64,000 nucleotides of DNA from Sphingobium sp. Z007 (GCF_900013425.1 NZ_FBXK01000005.1:2939501-3003500), one strand, 5' to 3'. Positions 36,864 to 46,865 are shown, numbered from the stretch's first letter. Numbers and translations are program-made. Notes: generated by a model from the letters alone, not told the origin.

Positions 36864-38081
36864 CTATTCCAGCGCCCGGATCGCCCGTTCGTCGCATTGC
36901 TTCGGCCCGACCGGCACCGGGCTGACTATGGGCACCAGCAGCGACTGGCCGATGCGCAGCGGCGCGAAGCGCTTGCGTTCGATCCCCGCGCAACGCAGCG
37001 CCAGTTCCAGCATCTTGGGCGGCGTGTCCCATCGTTCGTAGGACAGGCGGAACGTCCCCCAATGGATCGGGATCGCGGTCGATGCGCCCAGTCGCTGGAA
37101 TATCTCCACCGCTTGGCTTGGGCCGATATGGGCATCCGACTGCATCTGCCCCTTCCAGAATCGGAATGCGCCGATCGGGATCAGCGCCAGCCGGATCGGG
37201 CCATAGCGCCGCGCTTCATAAGGCCACCCCATGTCGCCCGCGCCGGTGTCCCCGGCAAAGAAGATATTGCCCGCCCGCGTTTCGATCACGAAACTCGACC
37301 AGAGCGCCCGGTTGCGATCCGTTCCCCAGCGGCTGCCCCAATGATGGTTGCGGGTTACATGCACCTGATAATCGGGGCAATGTTCGTAACTGCCGCACTG
37401 GATCACCGCTTGCGGCGCAAGGCCATTCAAGGCCGCGCCGCTGATCGACTGTCCCCAGTCCAGCGCCGTCGCCGGGATGCCATGCGCCTTCAATATGGTG
37501 TCGTTACCCAGGCTCGTGACGATCTTGGGCCGGTCCCGCGCCCAAAGCCTTTTCAGCGTAGGCAAATCCATATGGTCGTAATGATTGTGGCTGAGGACAA
37601 TCAGGTCGATCTTGGGCAGATCATCGAAGCGGATGCCCGGCTGCGCCACACGTTTCGGGCCGAGCGGGGGCAGGGGGCTGGCATGGTCCGACCAGATCGG
37701 GTCGGTCAGAATATTAAGCCCCGCCGCCTGCACCAGCACGGTCGCATGGCCGACCCAGGTCGCCACCATGCCGCGCGGCGCGGCGAAGGGGGCGGGGCGG
37801 GCGGGCTTGACCGCGACGGCCACCGGCCATTCCGGCCGGTCGTCATCGCCCAGTAGCCAGCGTGCGATAAATCCCGCCCGATTGGAGCCGGGCGGGGCTG
37901 GCACGTCGATCGCGCCATCGGGATTGAAGAAATGGGCGCCGTCATAATGGCGGCTGGCCGGTCCCTGATAATATATGCGGTCGAGGAAGGGCGGAACGAC
38001 CGTGATCGCCAGGCACAGGGCGATGACGGCGAACAGCAGTGCGATCCCTGCGCCCCGGACGATGCTGACAAGGCGACCCAT
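36864..38081 (-). CDS. MBL-fold metallohydrolase (UlaG/NAPE-PLD-like)
   Basis: 405 aa from the ATG at 38081, which has AGGAG five bases upstream. One N-terminal membrane helix (GAGIALLFAVIALCLAITVV), then a metallo-hydrolase domain with ATWVGHATVLVQAAGLNILT, the zinc motif SHNHYDHMDLP, FFAGDTGAGDMGW and IHWGTFRLSYERWD. This pattern is typical of NAPE-phospholipase D-like enzymes. The helix places the domain at the periplasmic face. The substrate is unknown. It is convergent with the DUF3617-like gene (6-nt gap). Confidence 0.82.
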   Translation of the reverse strand: MGRLVSIVRGAGIALLFAVIALCLAITVVPPFLDRIYYQGPASRHYDGAHFFNPDGAIDVPAPPGSNRAGFIARWLLGDDDRPEWPVAVAVKPARPAPFAAPRGMVATWVGHATVLVQAAGLNILTDPIWSDHASPLPPLGPKRVAQPGIRFDDLPKIDLIVLSHNHYDHMDLPTLKRLWARDRPKIVTSLGNDTILKAHGIPATALDWGQSISGAALNGLAPQAVIQCGSYEHCPDYQVHVTRNHHWGSRWGTDRNRALWSSFVIETRAGNIFFAGDTGAGDMGWPYEARRYGPIRLALIPIGAFRFWKGQMQSDAHIGPSQAVEIFQRLGASTAIPIHWGTFRLSYERWDTPPKMLELALRCAGIERKRFAPLRIGQSLLVPIVSPVPVGPKQCDERAIRALE

Positions 38082-38205
38082 GGCTGCTCCTGAAGATGAC
38101 GACAGCGACATAGCGCAAGAGGGCAGAGGAGCAAGGGCGCAGATTGGTTATGGGGGGGAAGCGGACGGTCCGATAGTCTTCCTGTCGCAGCGTCCCTTGC
38201 GCGGC

Positions 38206-39567
38206 TCAGCTCTGGTCCTGATAGGCCATCTGCAATATGCCCCAGTGGCGCCCCTTCACGTGGATCGACGCGATCACCTGTTTCAGCAGGATCACCTCCC
38301 CCTGTGCAGTCAGCCGGCGATAGGCCTTGATGCAGAAGGGCTTTGTAGTCTTCGCCTGTTCGCGCGTATCGGGAAAGTCGAACATCATCCCCTGGCGCGC
38401 ATATTCCAGGTTCCATTTGTCGTCGCCCGGCCGCTGCTGCTGCGCGCGTTCGGGCATGGCGACCGCGCCATAGGCGTTGCGATCGGTGAAGGTCATGCCG
38501 AACAGGCCGGGAAATCCACGCGCCTTTTCTTGTTGCGCACGGGCGACGGGCAGCATCGCATCCTGCACCGGATGGGTAAAGAGCGGCGGGTTGGTGCCGG
38601 TGATCGGCGCGTAATAGTCGCTGAAAATCGCCGCTTCGCTGACCGCGTCCACGTCGATCGCGCGCTCGATCGCGCGGCCGACCTGCTGCGCGCTCTCCAG
38701 GCTGAAACGGATATAGGGCGAATCGGGAATATCGACGCCGCTTTCGGCCAGATATTGCAGCAATTCGTTGGTGTCGTCGCTGGCGGTTGACACGCGCCCG
38801 GACAGGCGTTGCAACCCGTCGGCATTGTCGGTCGATGTGCTGGCGAGCGCGGCCAGCCCGCCGCGAATCTCACCGGCTGATCCCACCATCGACGCGATCC
38901 GTTCGGCCACCGCCTCGCTATTGTTCGACAGGCCCTGCATCAGCGCGCCGAGTCGATCGACCAGCGTCTCGATATTCTTGGTGTCGTTAAGCGCGGTGCG
39001 CGCGGTTTGCGCGCCATGGGTGATGCTGGCCAGCATCCCGCCCGCCTCACCGGTCAGCGCCGCGATCGACTGTTCGATCGTATGCGTCGCCGCCGCTGTT
39101 TCCTGCGCCAGCTTCTTCACTTCGGACGCGACCACGGCAAAGCCGCGCCCGGCGTCGCCCGCGCGCGCCGCCTCGATCGTGGCGTTGAGGGCAAGCAAAT
39201 TGGTCTGGCTGGCGATTCCGCTGATGACGCTGGTGACATGCGCCACGGTCTTGAGCGCCTCGCCAAAGCCGTCCAGCCGACTGTGGACCTGCTTCACCTG
39301 TTCGATCAGATCGACGAAATTATGATTGGCCGCGGACAGTTGCCGCCCTGAATCGTCGATGATGCCGCGGGCCGCCACCGCCTGCGCGCGCGCTTCCTGC
39401 CCCGCCATCGCCACGCGGTCGCCATCGCGCGATAATTGCGCGGCCGCGCCGCTGATCGCCTCGATCGTGCGCGCCTGATGCGTTACCCGATCGGCCAGTT
39501 CGCTGATGTCCGCCTGCAGATCGAGCGTTCGGATGCCCAGGTCGCCTGACAATTTTGCGACTTTCAT
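38206..39567 (-). CDS. Soluble methyl-accepting chemotaxis-type protein with C-terminal sensor
   Basis: 453 aa from the ATG at 39567; GTG codons at 39570 and 39609 are in-frame alternatives. No membrane helices. Residues about 20-290 are an MCP coiled coil with tip [20 protein letters not shown]. The C-terminal 150 residues, with [32 protein letters not shown] and [15 protein letters not shown], fit the Cache-like domain found at the C-terminus of some proteobacterial MCPs. It is the second soluble receptor in the window. Confidence 0.82.
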   Translation of the reverse strand: MKVAKLSGDLGIRTLDLQADISELADRVTHQARTIEAISGAAAQLSRDGDRVAMAGQEARAQAVAARGIIDDSGRQLSAANHNFVDLIEQVKQVHSRLDGFGEALKTVAHVTSVISGIASQTNLLALNATIEAARAGDAGRGFAVVASEVKKLAQETAAATHTIEQSIAALTGEAGGMLASITHGAQTARTALNDTKNIETLVDRLGALMQGLSNNSEAVAERIASMVGSAGEIRGGLAALASTSTDNADGLQRLSGRVSTASDDTNELLQYLAESGVDIPDSPYIRFSLESAQQVGRAIERAIDVDAVSEAAIFSDYYAPITGTNPPLFTHPVQDAMLPVARAQQEKARGFPGLFGMTFTDRNAYGAVAMPERAQQQRPGDDKWNLEYARQGMMFDFPDTREQAKTTKPFCIKAYRRLTAQGEVILLKQVIASIHVKGRHWGILQMAYQDQS

Positions 39568-39677
39568 CACCGCTTGGGCGATCGTTTCGGAGTGCGCGTC
39601 TTTTCCCACAGGAAAGGGGCTAACTGACCATGGTGAAGGAATGGTTAGCGATGCGGCGATCCGACGCAATGCTCCGC

Positions 39678-40595
39678 TTATAAAGCGCCCATCAGCGCCA
39701 GCGCCACGCCGCTCACCACCAGCAGCAATCCCGCCGCCTCGCTCCGCCGCAGCCGTTCCTTCAGGTAAAAATGGCCGAACGCCATGGTGAAGGCGACTTC
39801 GACCTGGCCCACGATCCGCACCAGCGCGACGGGCGCGGTGGCAAAGCCGGTGAACCAGCAGGCGCTGCCCAGCGCGGACAGCAATCCAACCTGTCCCGAC
39901 ACTCGCCAGCTCGCCAACACCCGCCGCATCTCGCCCGGCTCGCGCGCCATCAGCCAGGCGCCCTGCATCAGCGTCTGCACCAGCACCGTGGCGACCAGCA
40001 CCAGCAGCGCGGCAAGGATGCGGTCGTCTCCGCCCACCGCCTGCGTCGCCCGGCGGATGCCGATCGCGGTCAGCGCGAAGAAAAATCCAGACGCGATGCC
40101 GGCCCTTGCCGCCGGTTGGCCCAGCGCGCGCAGGAAATCCTCCGGTCCCATGCGCCTGCCCCCGGTGGACAGGATCATCACGCCGATCACGCCGCACCCT
40201 ATCCCGGCCCAGGTCAGCGGACGCAGCCGTTCGCCCAGCAGCAGAAAGGACAGCAGCGCGCCCTGCACCGCCTCGGTCTTGGAATAGGCGGTGCCCACCA
40301 CGAAATTGCGATGCTTGAACGCGGCGATCAGCAAATTGGTGGCGACGATCTGCGCCAGCCCGCCGCCGACGCAGAAGAGCAGGAAGCTGGACCCGATCAC
40401 CGGCAGTGGCGCGGGAAAGAGCAGGGCATAGCCGCCTAGCAGCAGCAGGGTAAAGGGGATGCCGTACAGATAGCGGGCCAGCCCCGCCGCATTGATCGAC
40501 AGGCTGTGGCTGACGCGCCGCTGGATCGCAGTGCGCCACGCCTGCACCGCCCCGGCGATCAGCGTCGCGGGCAACCAGATCGGGGATGTAATCAT
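39678..40595 (-). CDS. EamA/DMT-family permease
   Basis: 305 aa with ten hydrophobic segments in two internally related halves, as in drug/metabolite transporters. GRYLYG-like [17 protein letters not shown] and [20 protein letters not shown] in the first half match the second-half [20 protein letters not shown]. The transported compound is unknown. It lies upstream of the MCP gene on the same strand with about 110 nt between. Confidence 0.82.
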   Translation of the reverse strand: MITSPIWLPATLIAGAVQAWRTAIQRRVSHSLSINAAGLARYLYGIPFTLLLLGGYALLFPAPLPVIGSSFLLFCVGGGLAQIVATNLLIAAFKHRNFVVGTAYSKTEAVQGALLSFLLLGERLRPLTWAGIGCGVIGVMILSTGGRRMGPEDFLRALGQPAARAGIASGFFFALTAIGIRRATQAVGGDDRILAALLVLVATVLVQTLMQGAWLMAREPGEMRRVLASWRVSGQVGLLSALGSACWFTGFATAPVALVRIVGQVEVAFTMAFGHFYLKERLRRSEAAGLLLVVSGVALALMGAL

Positions 40596-40639
40596 GCCCG
40601 CCCTATACAGGGCGAACGCAAGGCGTCATCCCATCATTA

Positions 40640-41692
40640 TCAGGCCATCATCACCAGGAAAGTGAAGAAGAGCGAGAGCGACACGCAGGCAAAGCCATAG
40701 AGCAGGGGCATCCGCCACAAAGCGCCCATCCGTGACAAAGCATAGGCGTCCTTGAACTGGCGATACATATGCCAGATGGCGAAAAGCAGCAGGACCAGCG
40801 TTACCACCCCGCTGGTCACATGCACCATGGTCAGCACCATCGAAACCGAAAAGAGCAGCGACATGAAGGCGATGGAATAGGTAATGTAGATCGCATGATC
40901 GTACATTTTGTAGCGGCGGCTGAACGGGAAGAGCAGCCAGATGAAGGGCAGCGAAATCAGGATCAGCGCCCAGGAGAATTTATAGGCGTTGGCCTTGAGC
41001 TTATAATAGGCGAACTCCGGGTTCTTTGCGGCGGCGCTAATGGCCGTGCCCACGGTCTGGGCTACCCCGCCGTTCAGGCCCTCGCTCCGCAGTGAATCGG
41101 TCAGGCCGCTTGCCATGGTCAGCCCCCGGCGTTCCTCGCGCGCCTCGGCCAGGTCTTCGGTCAGCGATTCCCTGCGCGCCGCCGACAGGCCGGGCGCCGC
41201 CAGCTCCGCCTGGATCGTTGCGATCTGGGCGTCGGCCCGGGCCTCCTCCTCCTTCAACTCGGCGATCTCGCCCTTGTCCATCTGCACCATTTTCCCGGCT
41301 TCCGGCCCATGGCTGGTGAGCGAGAAAATCGCGTACATGAGGAAGGCTGAAAACAGGAACAGGGCGAAGGGTGACACGAATTTCGCCCGCTCGCCCTGGA
41401 TATAACGCCGCGTCAGATGCCCCGGTCGCAGCGCCAGTTCGGGCAGGGTGGTCCAGATTTTGCCCTCGAAATGCAGCACGCCATGCGCCAGGTCATGGCC
41501 GATCGCGCCGAAGCTGCGGTGGAGATGCGCCGCCTGTCCGCAACTGGCGCAATAGTTGCCGGATAGCGCCGCGCCGCAATTGCGGCAGGCGCCATGGCCT
41601 GCGTCATGCGCTTCGCCATGACCCGGCTCCACCGCGCGCGCCAGCATGCCCCCGTTGATCGCGTCGCCTGCCGCTTCGATTTCCCCTGTCAT
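40640..41692 (-). CDS. DUF3667 membrane protein
   Basis: 350 aa. Starts with a zinc ribbon ACRNCGAALSGNYCASCGQ, then the DUF3667 core (GAIGHDLAHGVLHFEGKIWT, TLPELALRPGHLTRRYIQGE, RAKFVSPFALFLFSAFLMYA), a charged coiled segment (KEEEARADAQIATIQAELAA) and four more membrane helices. The biochemical role is not known. All cysteines of the ribbon are present. Confidence 0.82.
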   Translation of the reverse strand: MTGEIEAAGDAINGGMLARAVEPGHGEAHDAGHGACRNCGAALSGNYCASCGQAAHLHRSFGAIGHDLAHGVLHFEGKIWTTLPELALRPGHLTRRYIQGERAKFVSPFALFLFSAFLMYAIFSLTSHGPEAGKMVQMDKGEIAELKEEEARADAQIATIQAELAAPGLSAARRESLTEDLAEAREERRGLTMASGLTDSLRSEGLNGGVAQTVGTAISAAAKNPEFAYYKLKANAYKFSWALILISLPFIWLLFPFSRRYKMYDHAIYITYSIAFMSLLFSVSMVLTMVHVTSGVVTLVLLLFAIWHMYRQFKDAYALSRMGALWRMPLLYGFACVSLSLFFTFLVMMA

Positions 41693-41746
41693 GGGACCGG
41701 AGAGTATCAGCGGTGTATGACATACACCAGACGGCTTGAGTGAATA

Positions 41747-41983
41747 TCAGCTCGGCTTGGCACCCGGCGGCAGGCCATGGGACAGGCCCTGACGCCCCAT
41801 CGTCCAGTTTGCCTCCAGCCGCACCAGCGGATTGGGCGCGCACCAGATTTCGCCGGTGTCGGACAAGCCCGTCACCCAGATCAAATTATGTTCCTGCCCA
41901 TAATCGATGACGGCCAGGGCATAGCCTTTTCCCTTGCCTTCGACATGGACGGGCAGGGGCGGATCGAGCTGGGTAAAGGACAT
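41747..41983 (-). CDS. Conserved hypothetical protein, 78 aa
   Basis: MSFTQLDPPLPVHVEGKGKG..., 78 aa, soluble. It contains AVIDYGQEHNLIWVTGLSDT and IWCAPNPLVRLEANWTMGRQ, a pattern I have seen as short hypothetical proteins in phage-related and sphingomonad contexts, but I cannot name the family. The start has GGTAAAGGACATG context on the opposite reading; no strong ribosome site. Kept because codon use matches its neighbours. Confidence 0.6.
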   Translation of the reverse strand: MSFTQLDPPLPVHVEGKGKGYALAVIDYGQEHNLIWVTGLSDTGEIWCAPNPLVRLEANWTMGRQGLSHGLPPGAKPS

Positions 41984-42082
41984 GGGCGATGCTCCGGCTA
42001 TAGAATGCCGGTGACAATGCGGACCGGAGGGGGCGAGTTCCCGGTGTCGGCCAGCGACTTGATCGGAATTAGCGCGATTCCT

Positions 42083-42116
42083 TCAACCCTCCCCATTTGG
42101 CGATGGGGAGGGTTGA
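42083..42116 (-). terminator. Long hairpin after fumarase gene
   Basis: TCAACCCTCCCCAT (42083-42096) pairs perfectly with ATGGGGAGGGTTGA (42103-42116) around TTGGCG. It lies 7 nt beyond the fumarase stop. There is no T-run on the minus strand, so it is either a 3'-end stabiliser or a copy of a dispersed repeat. Confidence 0.65.
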
Positions 42117-42122
42117 TGAAGG

Positions 42123-43643
42123 TCAAGCGCCTTCGAGCAGCTTCTCGCGCTTGATCTTTTCCTGCCACACCAGCGGGGCGAGGCGATGGACATTCTGCCC
42201 CTCGCTATCCACCGCCACCGTCACCGGCATATCCTGCACATCGAACTCGTAGATCGCTTCCATGCCCAGATCCTCGAAGCCCACGACCTTCGCGCCCTTG
42301 ATCGCGCGCGCGACCAGATAGGCCGCGCCGCCGACCGCCATCAGATAGGCGCTTTTGTGGACCCGGATGCTCTCCGTCGCCGCCGGCCCGCGCTCGGCCT
42401 TGCCGACGCAGCCCAGCAGCCCCTGTTCCAGCATCATGTCCATGAAGCTGTCCATGCGTGTCGCGGTCGTTGGACCGGCTGGGCCGACCACTTCGTCGCG
42501 CACCGGATCGACCGGGCCGACATAATAGATCACCCGTCCCTTGAAATCGACCGGCAGGCTCTCGCCCTTGGCCAGCATGTCCTTGATGCGCTTGTGCGCG
42601 GCGTCGCGCCCGGTCAGCATCTTGCCATTGAGCAGCAGCCGGTCGCCATGCTTCCAGCTTTGCACGATCTCTGGCGTCAGACTGTTGAGATCGACGCGGA
42701 TCGCTTCCTTGCTCGGTTTCCAATCAACATCGGGCCATTCCGACAGCTTGGGCGCCTCCAAATAGGCCGGACCGGACCCGTCGAGCGTGAAATGCGCGTG
42801 GCGCGTTGCGGCGCAATTGGGGATCATCGCCACCGGCTTGCCCGCCGCATGGCAGGGATAATCGTAAATCTTGACGTCAAGGATGGTGGAAAGCCCGCCC
42901 AGCCCCTGCGCGCCGATGCCCAGCGCGTTCACCTTGTCGAAAATCTCGATCCGCATCCTTTCGATGTCGTTCTGCGGCCCGCGCAACTTCAATTCGCCCA
43001 TGTCGATGGGTTCCATCAGGCTTTCCTTGGCCAGCGCCACCGCCTTTTCCGCGGTGCCGCCGATGCCGATGCCCAACATGCCCGGCGGGCACCAGCCCGC
43101 GCCCATCTGCGGGATCATCTCCAGAACCCAATCCACGATCGAATCGCTGGGGTTCATCATCTTGAACTTGGTCTTATTCTCCGACCCGCCGCCCTTGGCC
43201 GCGACGTCGATGACCACCTTGTTGCCCGGCACCATCTCCACGGTCAGCACGCAGGGCGTATTGTCCTTGGTGTTCTGCCGCGAGAAAGCCGGGTCGCGCA
43301 GGATCGACGCGCGCAGGCGGTTTTCGGGGTTCAGATACGCCTTGCGCACGCCGTCATCGACAACCTCCTGCATCGACCGGCCATTATCGTCCAGCCGACA
43401 GTCCATGCCCCATTTGATGAAGACATTGACGATGCCGGTGTCCTGGCAGATCGGGCGATGCCCCTCCGCGCACATACGGCTGTTGGTCAGGATCTGGGCG
43501 ATGGCGTCCTTGGCCGCCGGATTAGCCTCCGCCTCATAGGCTTTGCCCAGCGCGCGGATATAATCCATCGGGTGGTAATAGCTGATGAACTGAAGCGCGT
43601 CGGCCACGCTGTCGATCAGATCGGCGGTCTTGATGAGCGTCAT
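42123..43643 (-). CDS. fumA: Class I fumarate hydratase (iron-sulfur)
   Basis: 506 aa from the ATG at 43643 (MTLIKTADLIDSVADALQF), preceded by an A/G-rich AAGGG. The three cluster cysteines are in RPICQDTGIVNVF, IPNCAATRHAHF and LLGCVGKAERGP. The N-terminal alpha and C-terminal beta domains are fused, as in E. coli FumA/FumB. It interconverts fumarate and malate in the TCA cycle with an oxygen-sensitive [4Fe-4S] cluster. Class II FumC is not in this window. Confidence 0.92.
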   Translation of the reverse strand: MTLIKTADLIDSVADALQFISYYHPMDYIRALGKAYEAEANPAAKDAIAQILTNSRMCAEGHRPICQDTGIVNVFIKWGMDCRLDDNGRSMQEVVDDGVRKAYLNPENRLRASILRDPAFSRQNTKDNTPCVLTVEMVPGNKVVIDVAAKGGGSENKTKFKMMNPSDSIVDWVLEMIPQMGAGWCPPGMLGIGIGGTAEKAVALAKESLMEPIDMGELKLRGPQNDIERMRIEIFDKVNALGIGAQGLGGLSTILDVKIYDYPCHAAGKPVAMIPNCAATRHAHFTLDGSGPAYLEAPKLSEWPDVDWKPSKEAIRVDLNSLTPEIVQSWKHGDRLLLNGKMLTGRDAAHKRIKDMLAKGESLPVDFKGRVIYYVGPVDPVRDEVVGPAGPTTATRMDSFMDMMLEQGLLGCVGKAERGPAATESIRVHKSAYLMAVGGAAYLVARAIKGAKVVGFEDLGMEAIYEFDVQDMPVTVAVDSEGQNVHRLAPLVWQEKIKREKLLEGA

Positions 43644-43733
43644 CTTGCCCTTTTCCCTTATCTGCGGCCCGCCTCTGCACAGCGGGTCCATGCAGGGGCA
43701 GCGGCTAGTGGGGAATCCTGCCCAAGTCCAGCT

Positions 43734-44378
43734 TCAGCCGTCCGCAAAGGGGAAGAGGTGCCACCAGGGCTGCTTCTCCTCCAGCACGCGGGCGAAGCTG
43801 GGCCGGGCCTCCAGCCGCGCCAGATAGGCGGCCAGTAGCGGAAATTCGGTCCCCAAAGGCGCGATCTTGTCGGCATAGAAGATCGCCGGCGCGGCGGCGC
43901 AGTCGGCCAGAGTAAAGGCTTCGCCCACCGCCCAGCGCCGTCCCGCCATCCGTGCCTCCAGCATGGCATAGGCCTTGGCCAGCAGGTCGCGCGCCTGCGT
44001 CACGCCGACCGCATCGCGCTGCGCTTGCGGCCGCAGCCGGTCGGCCACGATCGTCTGCATCGGCCCCATGACATAATTGTCGAACAACCGGTCCATCAGC
44101 CGCACCTCCAGCGCCGCGTCGGGATCGGCGGGGATGGGGCGGAAGGTGCCGGCTTCATGCTGGGCGAGATATTCGATGATGATGCTCGCCTCACCGATGG
44201 TGGCGTCGCGCGCCGGATCGCGCAATATCGGGAATTTGCCGATCGGCCACAGGTCCATCCATTCCCGCGCGACGTCGGCATCCTCCAGCGTTCGCGCCGC
44301 GAAAGGCGCGCCATTCTCGTAAAAGGCGATCAGCACCTTCCAGCAATAGGAAGAGAGAGGGTGGTAATAGAGAATCAT
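43734..44378 (-). CDS. Glutathione S-transferase
   Basis: 214 aa. Thioredoxin-like N-terminal domain with YYHPLSSYCWKVLIAFYENG and the glutathione-binding loop GKFPILRDPARDATIGEASI, then the all-helical C-terminal domain with GEAFTLADCAAAPAIFYADK. The Ser/Cys-rich active site region (PLSSYCWK) resembles the beta-like bacterial group. The substrate is unknown. It is the last leftward gene before the nrdA regulatory region. Confidence 0.9.
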   Translation of the reverse strand: MILYYHPLSSYCWKVLIAFYENGAPFAARTLEDADVAREWMDLWPIGKFPILRDPARDATIGEASIIIEYLAQHEAGTFRPIPADPDAALEVRLMDRLFDNYVMGPMQTIVADRLRPQAQRDAVGVTQARDLLAKAYAMLEARMAGRRWAVGEAFTLADCAAAPAIFYADKIAPLGTEFPLLAAYLARLEARPSFARVLEEKQPWWHLFPFADG

Positions 44379-44638
44379 CAGGCATCCTCCGCATCTGGCC
44401 GGGTCCGATCATCGTGCGGCACCGCCCTGCCGAGGGACTGCCGCCACCGCTTAGACCTTCGTCTAAAAAGGCCTGACAAGCGAAATTTATTTTTCTCTCC
44501 CCATCATCCCTCTTGCCTTTTTGCGGGGCACTGAAAGTCCATGCGTCGCCCCTGTGCGGGTTGGTGAAATGGCGTCGATCGACGCCACACGGAGTCTCCT
44601 GACTGTCATTTACCCTCTTGCGCCACCGAGCGGCTATG

Positions 44639-44654
44639 GCACTATCTATGGTAT
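44639..44654 (+). promoter_or_regulatory. Candidate NrdR box 1
   Basis: GCACTATCTATGGTAT matches the NrdR box pattern ACACTATATATAGTGT at 12 of 16 positions by eye. Its centre is 32 bp from that of box 2, about three helical turns, as expected for paired NrdR sites. It lies upstream of nrdA. Confidence 0.6.
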
Positions 44655-44670
44655 CGGGTTAACGGGGGTC

Positions 44671-44686
44671 ACCCAACAGATTGTGA
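44671..44686 (+). promoter_or_regulatory. Candidate NrdR box 2
   Basis: ACCCAACAGATTGTGA matches the NrdR consensus at about 12 of 16 positions, with the right half (ATTGTG) strongest. It lies 163 nt before the nrdA start. The pair predicts NrdR-ATP/dATP repression of the ribonucleotide reductase genes. Confidence 0.52.
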
Positions 44687-44848
44687 TTGCGTGGCTGGGC
44701 GATTGTCTGGCGTTAGGGGATTTCTGTCCCTGCGATCGCTCGGTTGGGCCTTTTTCCGTCCCCGGCGCGGTATGGTTCATGCTAGGATGCGCGGCTTGTC
44801 GCGACCCACTGGACCGAATCGAACGGAACAGGAACATCGGGGGCGCGC

Positions 44849-46801
44849 ATGGATTTTCGAGATAGTGGACAAGGTGCTGGCGACGTGGCGACTGTGATGG
44901 ACGATCTTTTGGATGATATGAAGGCGCAGGCCTTGGCCCAGCCCCAGGCCGCGCCCGTGGAAACGCGGCCGGAGCCGGAGGTGCTGACCTCCTCGACCGT
45001 GCAGGCGCGGCGCTTCCCCGTCGCGACCGACCCGTCGCGCGATGCGCTGCTGACGGAGTTCGGCAAAGATACGCTGAACGACCGCTATCTGCTGCCCGGC
45101 GAATCCTATCAGGATCTTTTCGCCCGCGTCGCGGCGGCCTATGCCGACGACGCCGCGCACGCCCAGCGCGTCTATGACTATATCTCGAAACTGTGGTTCA
45201 TGCCGGCGACGCCCGTCCTGTCCAACGGCGGCACCGGTCGCGGCCTGCCGATCAGCTGCTATCTGAACTCGGTGGACGACAGCCTGGAAGGCATCGTCAA
45301 CACCTGGAACGAGAATGTCTGGCTCGCCTCGCGCGGCGGCGGCATCGGCACCTATTGGGGCAATGTCCGCGGCATCGGCGAGCCGGTCGGCCTCAACGGC
45401 AAGACCAGCGGCATCATTCCGTTCGTTCGCGTCATGGACTCGCTGACCCTTGCGATTAGCCAAGGCAGCCTGCGTCGCGGCTCGGCCGCCTGCTATCTCG
45501 ATGTCTCGCACCCGGAGATCGAGGAGTTCCTGGAAATCCGCAAGACCAGCGGCGATTTCAACCGCAAGGCGCTCAACCTCCACCACGGCGTCCTGCTGAC
45601 TGACGAGTTCATGGAAGCGGTCCGCGATGGCAGCGACTTCCATCTGCGCAGCCCCAAGGATCAGTCGATCCGCGGCACTGTCAACGCCCGCGCGCTGTTC
45701 CAGAAGCTGGTCGAAGTGCGGCTGGCGACGGGCGAACCCTATATCGTGTTCAACGACACGGTGAACCGCATGATGCCCAAACATCATCGCGACCTGGGGC
45801 TGAAGGTGTCGACCTCCAACCTTTGCTCGGAAATCACGCTGCCCACCGGCCGCGACCATCTGGGCAATGATCGCACCGCGGTCTGCTGCCTGTCGTCGAT
45901 GAACCTGGAAACCTGGGACGAGTGGAAGGATCATCCGACCTTCGCCGAGGATATCATGCGCTTCCTCGACAATGTGCTCCAGGATTATATCGACCGCGCC
46001 CCGCCCGAAATGGCCCGCGCCAAATATAGTGCGATGCGCGAACGCTCGGTGGGCCTGGGCGTCATGGGTTTCCATAGCTTCCTCCAGGCGCGCAACATCC
46101 CGTTCGAAGGGGCGATGGCCAAGTCCTGGAACCTGCGCATCTTCAAGCATATCAACGCGCAGGTGAACGAAGCGTCGATGATGCTGGCGCAGGAACGCGG
46201 CCCATGTCCCGACGCCGCCGACCAGGGCGTGATGGAACGCTTTTCCTGCAAGATGGCGATCGCGCCGACCGCGTCGATCTCCATCATCTGCGGTGGCACA
46301 TCGGCCTGTATCGAGCCGATCCCGGCGAACATCTACACGCACAAGACGCTGTCGGGCAGCTTCTCGATCAAGAATCCCTATCTGGAAAAGCTGCTGGTCG
46401 CCAAGGCGAAGGACAGCAGCGCGGTGTGGAACTCGATTCTGGAAAAGGGTGGTTCGGTCCAGCATCTCGACTTCCTGACGCCGGAAGAAAAGGACACGTT
46501 CAAGACCAGCTTCGAAATCGACCAGCGCTGGCTGCTTGAACTCGCCGCCGACCGCACGCCCTATATCGACCAGGCGCAGTCGCTGAACCTGTTCATCCCG
46601 GCGGATGTGGAGAAATGGGATCTGCTCATGCTCCACTTCCGCGCTTGGGAACTGGGCATCAAGTCGCTCTACTATCTGCGTTCGAAGAGCGTGCAGCGCG
46701 CGGGCTTCGCTGGGGGGGTGGAGGCCGACAACACGATCGACGCCCCCAAGTTCGAAATCGGCGAGACCACCGACTATGACGAGTGTCTTGCCTGCCAATA
46801 A
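44849..46801 (+). CDS. nrdA: Ribonucleoside-diphosphate reductase alpha subunit
   Basis: 650 aa, shorter than E. coli NrdA (761): the N-terminal ATP-cone is absent, so allosteric activity control by dATP through that domain is missing or lies elsewhere. Catalytic residues: Cys137 (LPISCYLNS), Asn324-Cys326-Glu328 (SNLCSE), the partner Cys in AVCCLSSMN, and the C-terminal redox pair CLACQ (Cys646, Cys649). It reduces NDPs to dNDPs with radical transfer from NrdB. nrdB lies 656 nt downstream, with two small genes between. Confidence 0.95.
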   Translation: MDFRDSGQGAGDVATVMDDLLDDMKAQALAQPQAAPVETRPEPEVLTSSTVQARRFPVATDPSRDALLTEFGKDTLNDRYLLPGESYQDLFARVAAAYADDAAHAQRVYDYISKLWFMPATPVLSNGGTGRGLPISCYLNSVDDSLEGIVNTWNENVWLASRGGGIGTYWGNVRGIGEPVGLNGKTSGIIPFVRVMDSLTLAISQGSLRRGSAACYLDVSHPEIEEFLEIRKTSGDFNRKALNLHHGVLLTDEFMEAVRDGSDFHLRSPKDQSIRGTVNARALFQKLVEVRLATGEPYIVFNDTVNRMMPKHHRDLGLKVSTSNLCSEITLPTGRDHLGNDRTAVCCLSSMNLETWDEWKDHPTFAEDIMRFLDNVLQDYIDRAPPEMARAKYSAMRERSVGLGVMGFHSFLQARNIPFEGAMAKSWNLRIFKHINAQVNEASMMLAQERGPCPDAADQGVMERFSCKMAIAPTASISIICGGTSACIEPIPANIYTHKTLSGSFSIKNPYLEKLLVAKAKDSSAVWNSILEKGGSVQHLDFLTPEEKDTFKTSFEIDQRWLLELAADRTPYIDQAQSLNLFIPADVEKWDLLMLHFRAWELGIKSLYYLRSKSVQRAGFAGGVEADNTIDAPKFEIGETTDYDECLACQ

Positions 46802-46865
46802 GGCATGGAGGCCGGGCGCGACGGCCTATGCCGCCGCGCCCGCGCGCTCACTCTTCTTCTTCGCC

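Larger units (their letters stand above)
44379..44848. other. 470-bp nrdA upstream region
   Basis: No gene supported. It is less G+C-rich than its surroundings in places and contains the candidate NrdR box pair at 44639-44686. Several short hairpins are visible (e.g. GGCGTCGATCGACGCC near 44571). It separates the divergent GST gene from nrdA. Confidence 0.7.

Noticed and set aside
39568..40539. A long N-terminal extension of the second MCP through the EamA gene
   Set aside because: The extension is a shifted-frame reading of the EamA permease, whose own frame has clear membrane helices. The MCP start near 39567 is preferred.
42186..43838. A 550-codon plus-strand open frame opposite fumA
   Set aside because: Low-complexity His/Asp/Arg-rich product; the minus strand encodes a full class I fumarase.
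44777..46798. A 673-codon minus-strand open frame opposite nrdA
   Set aside because: Shadow of a gene with all catalytic residues intact on the other strand.
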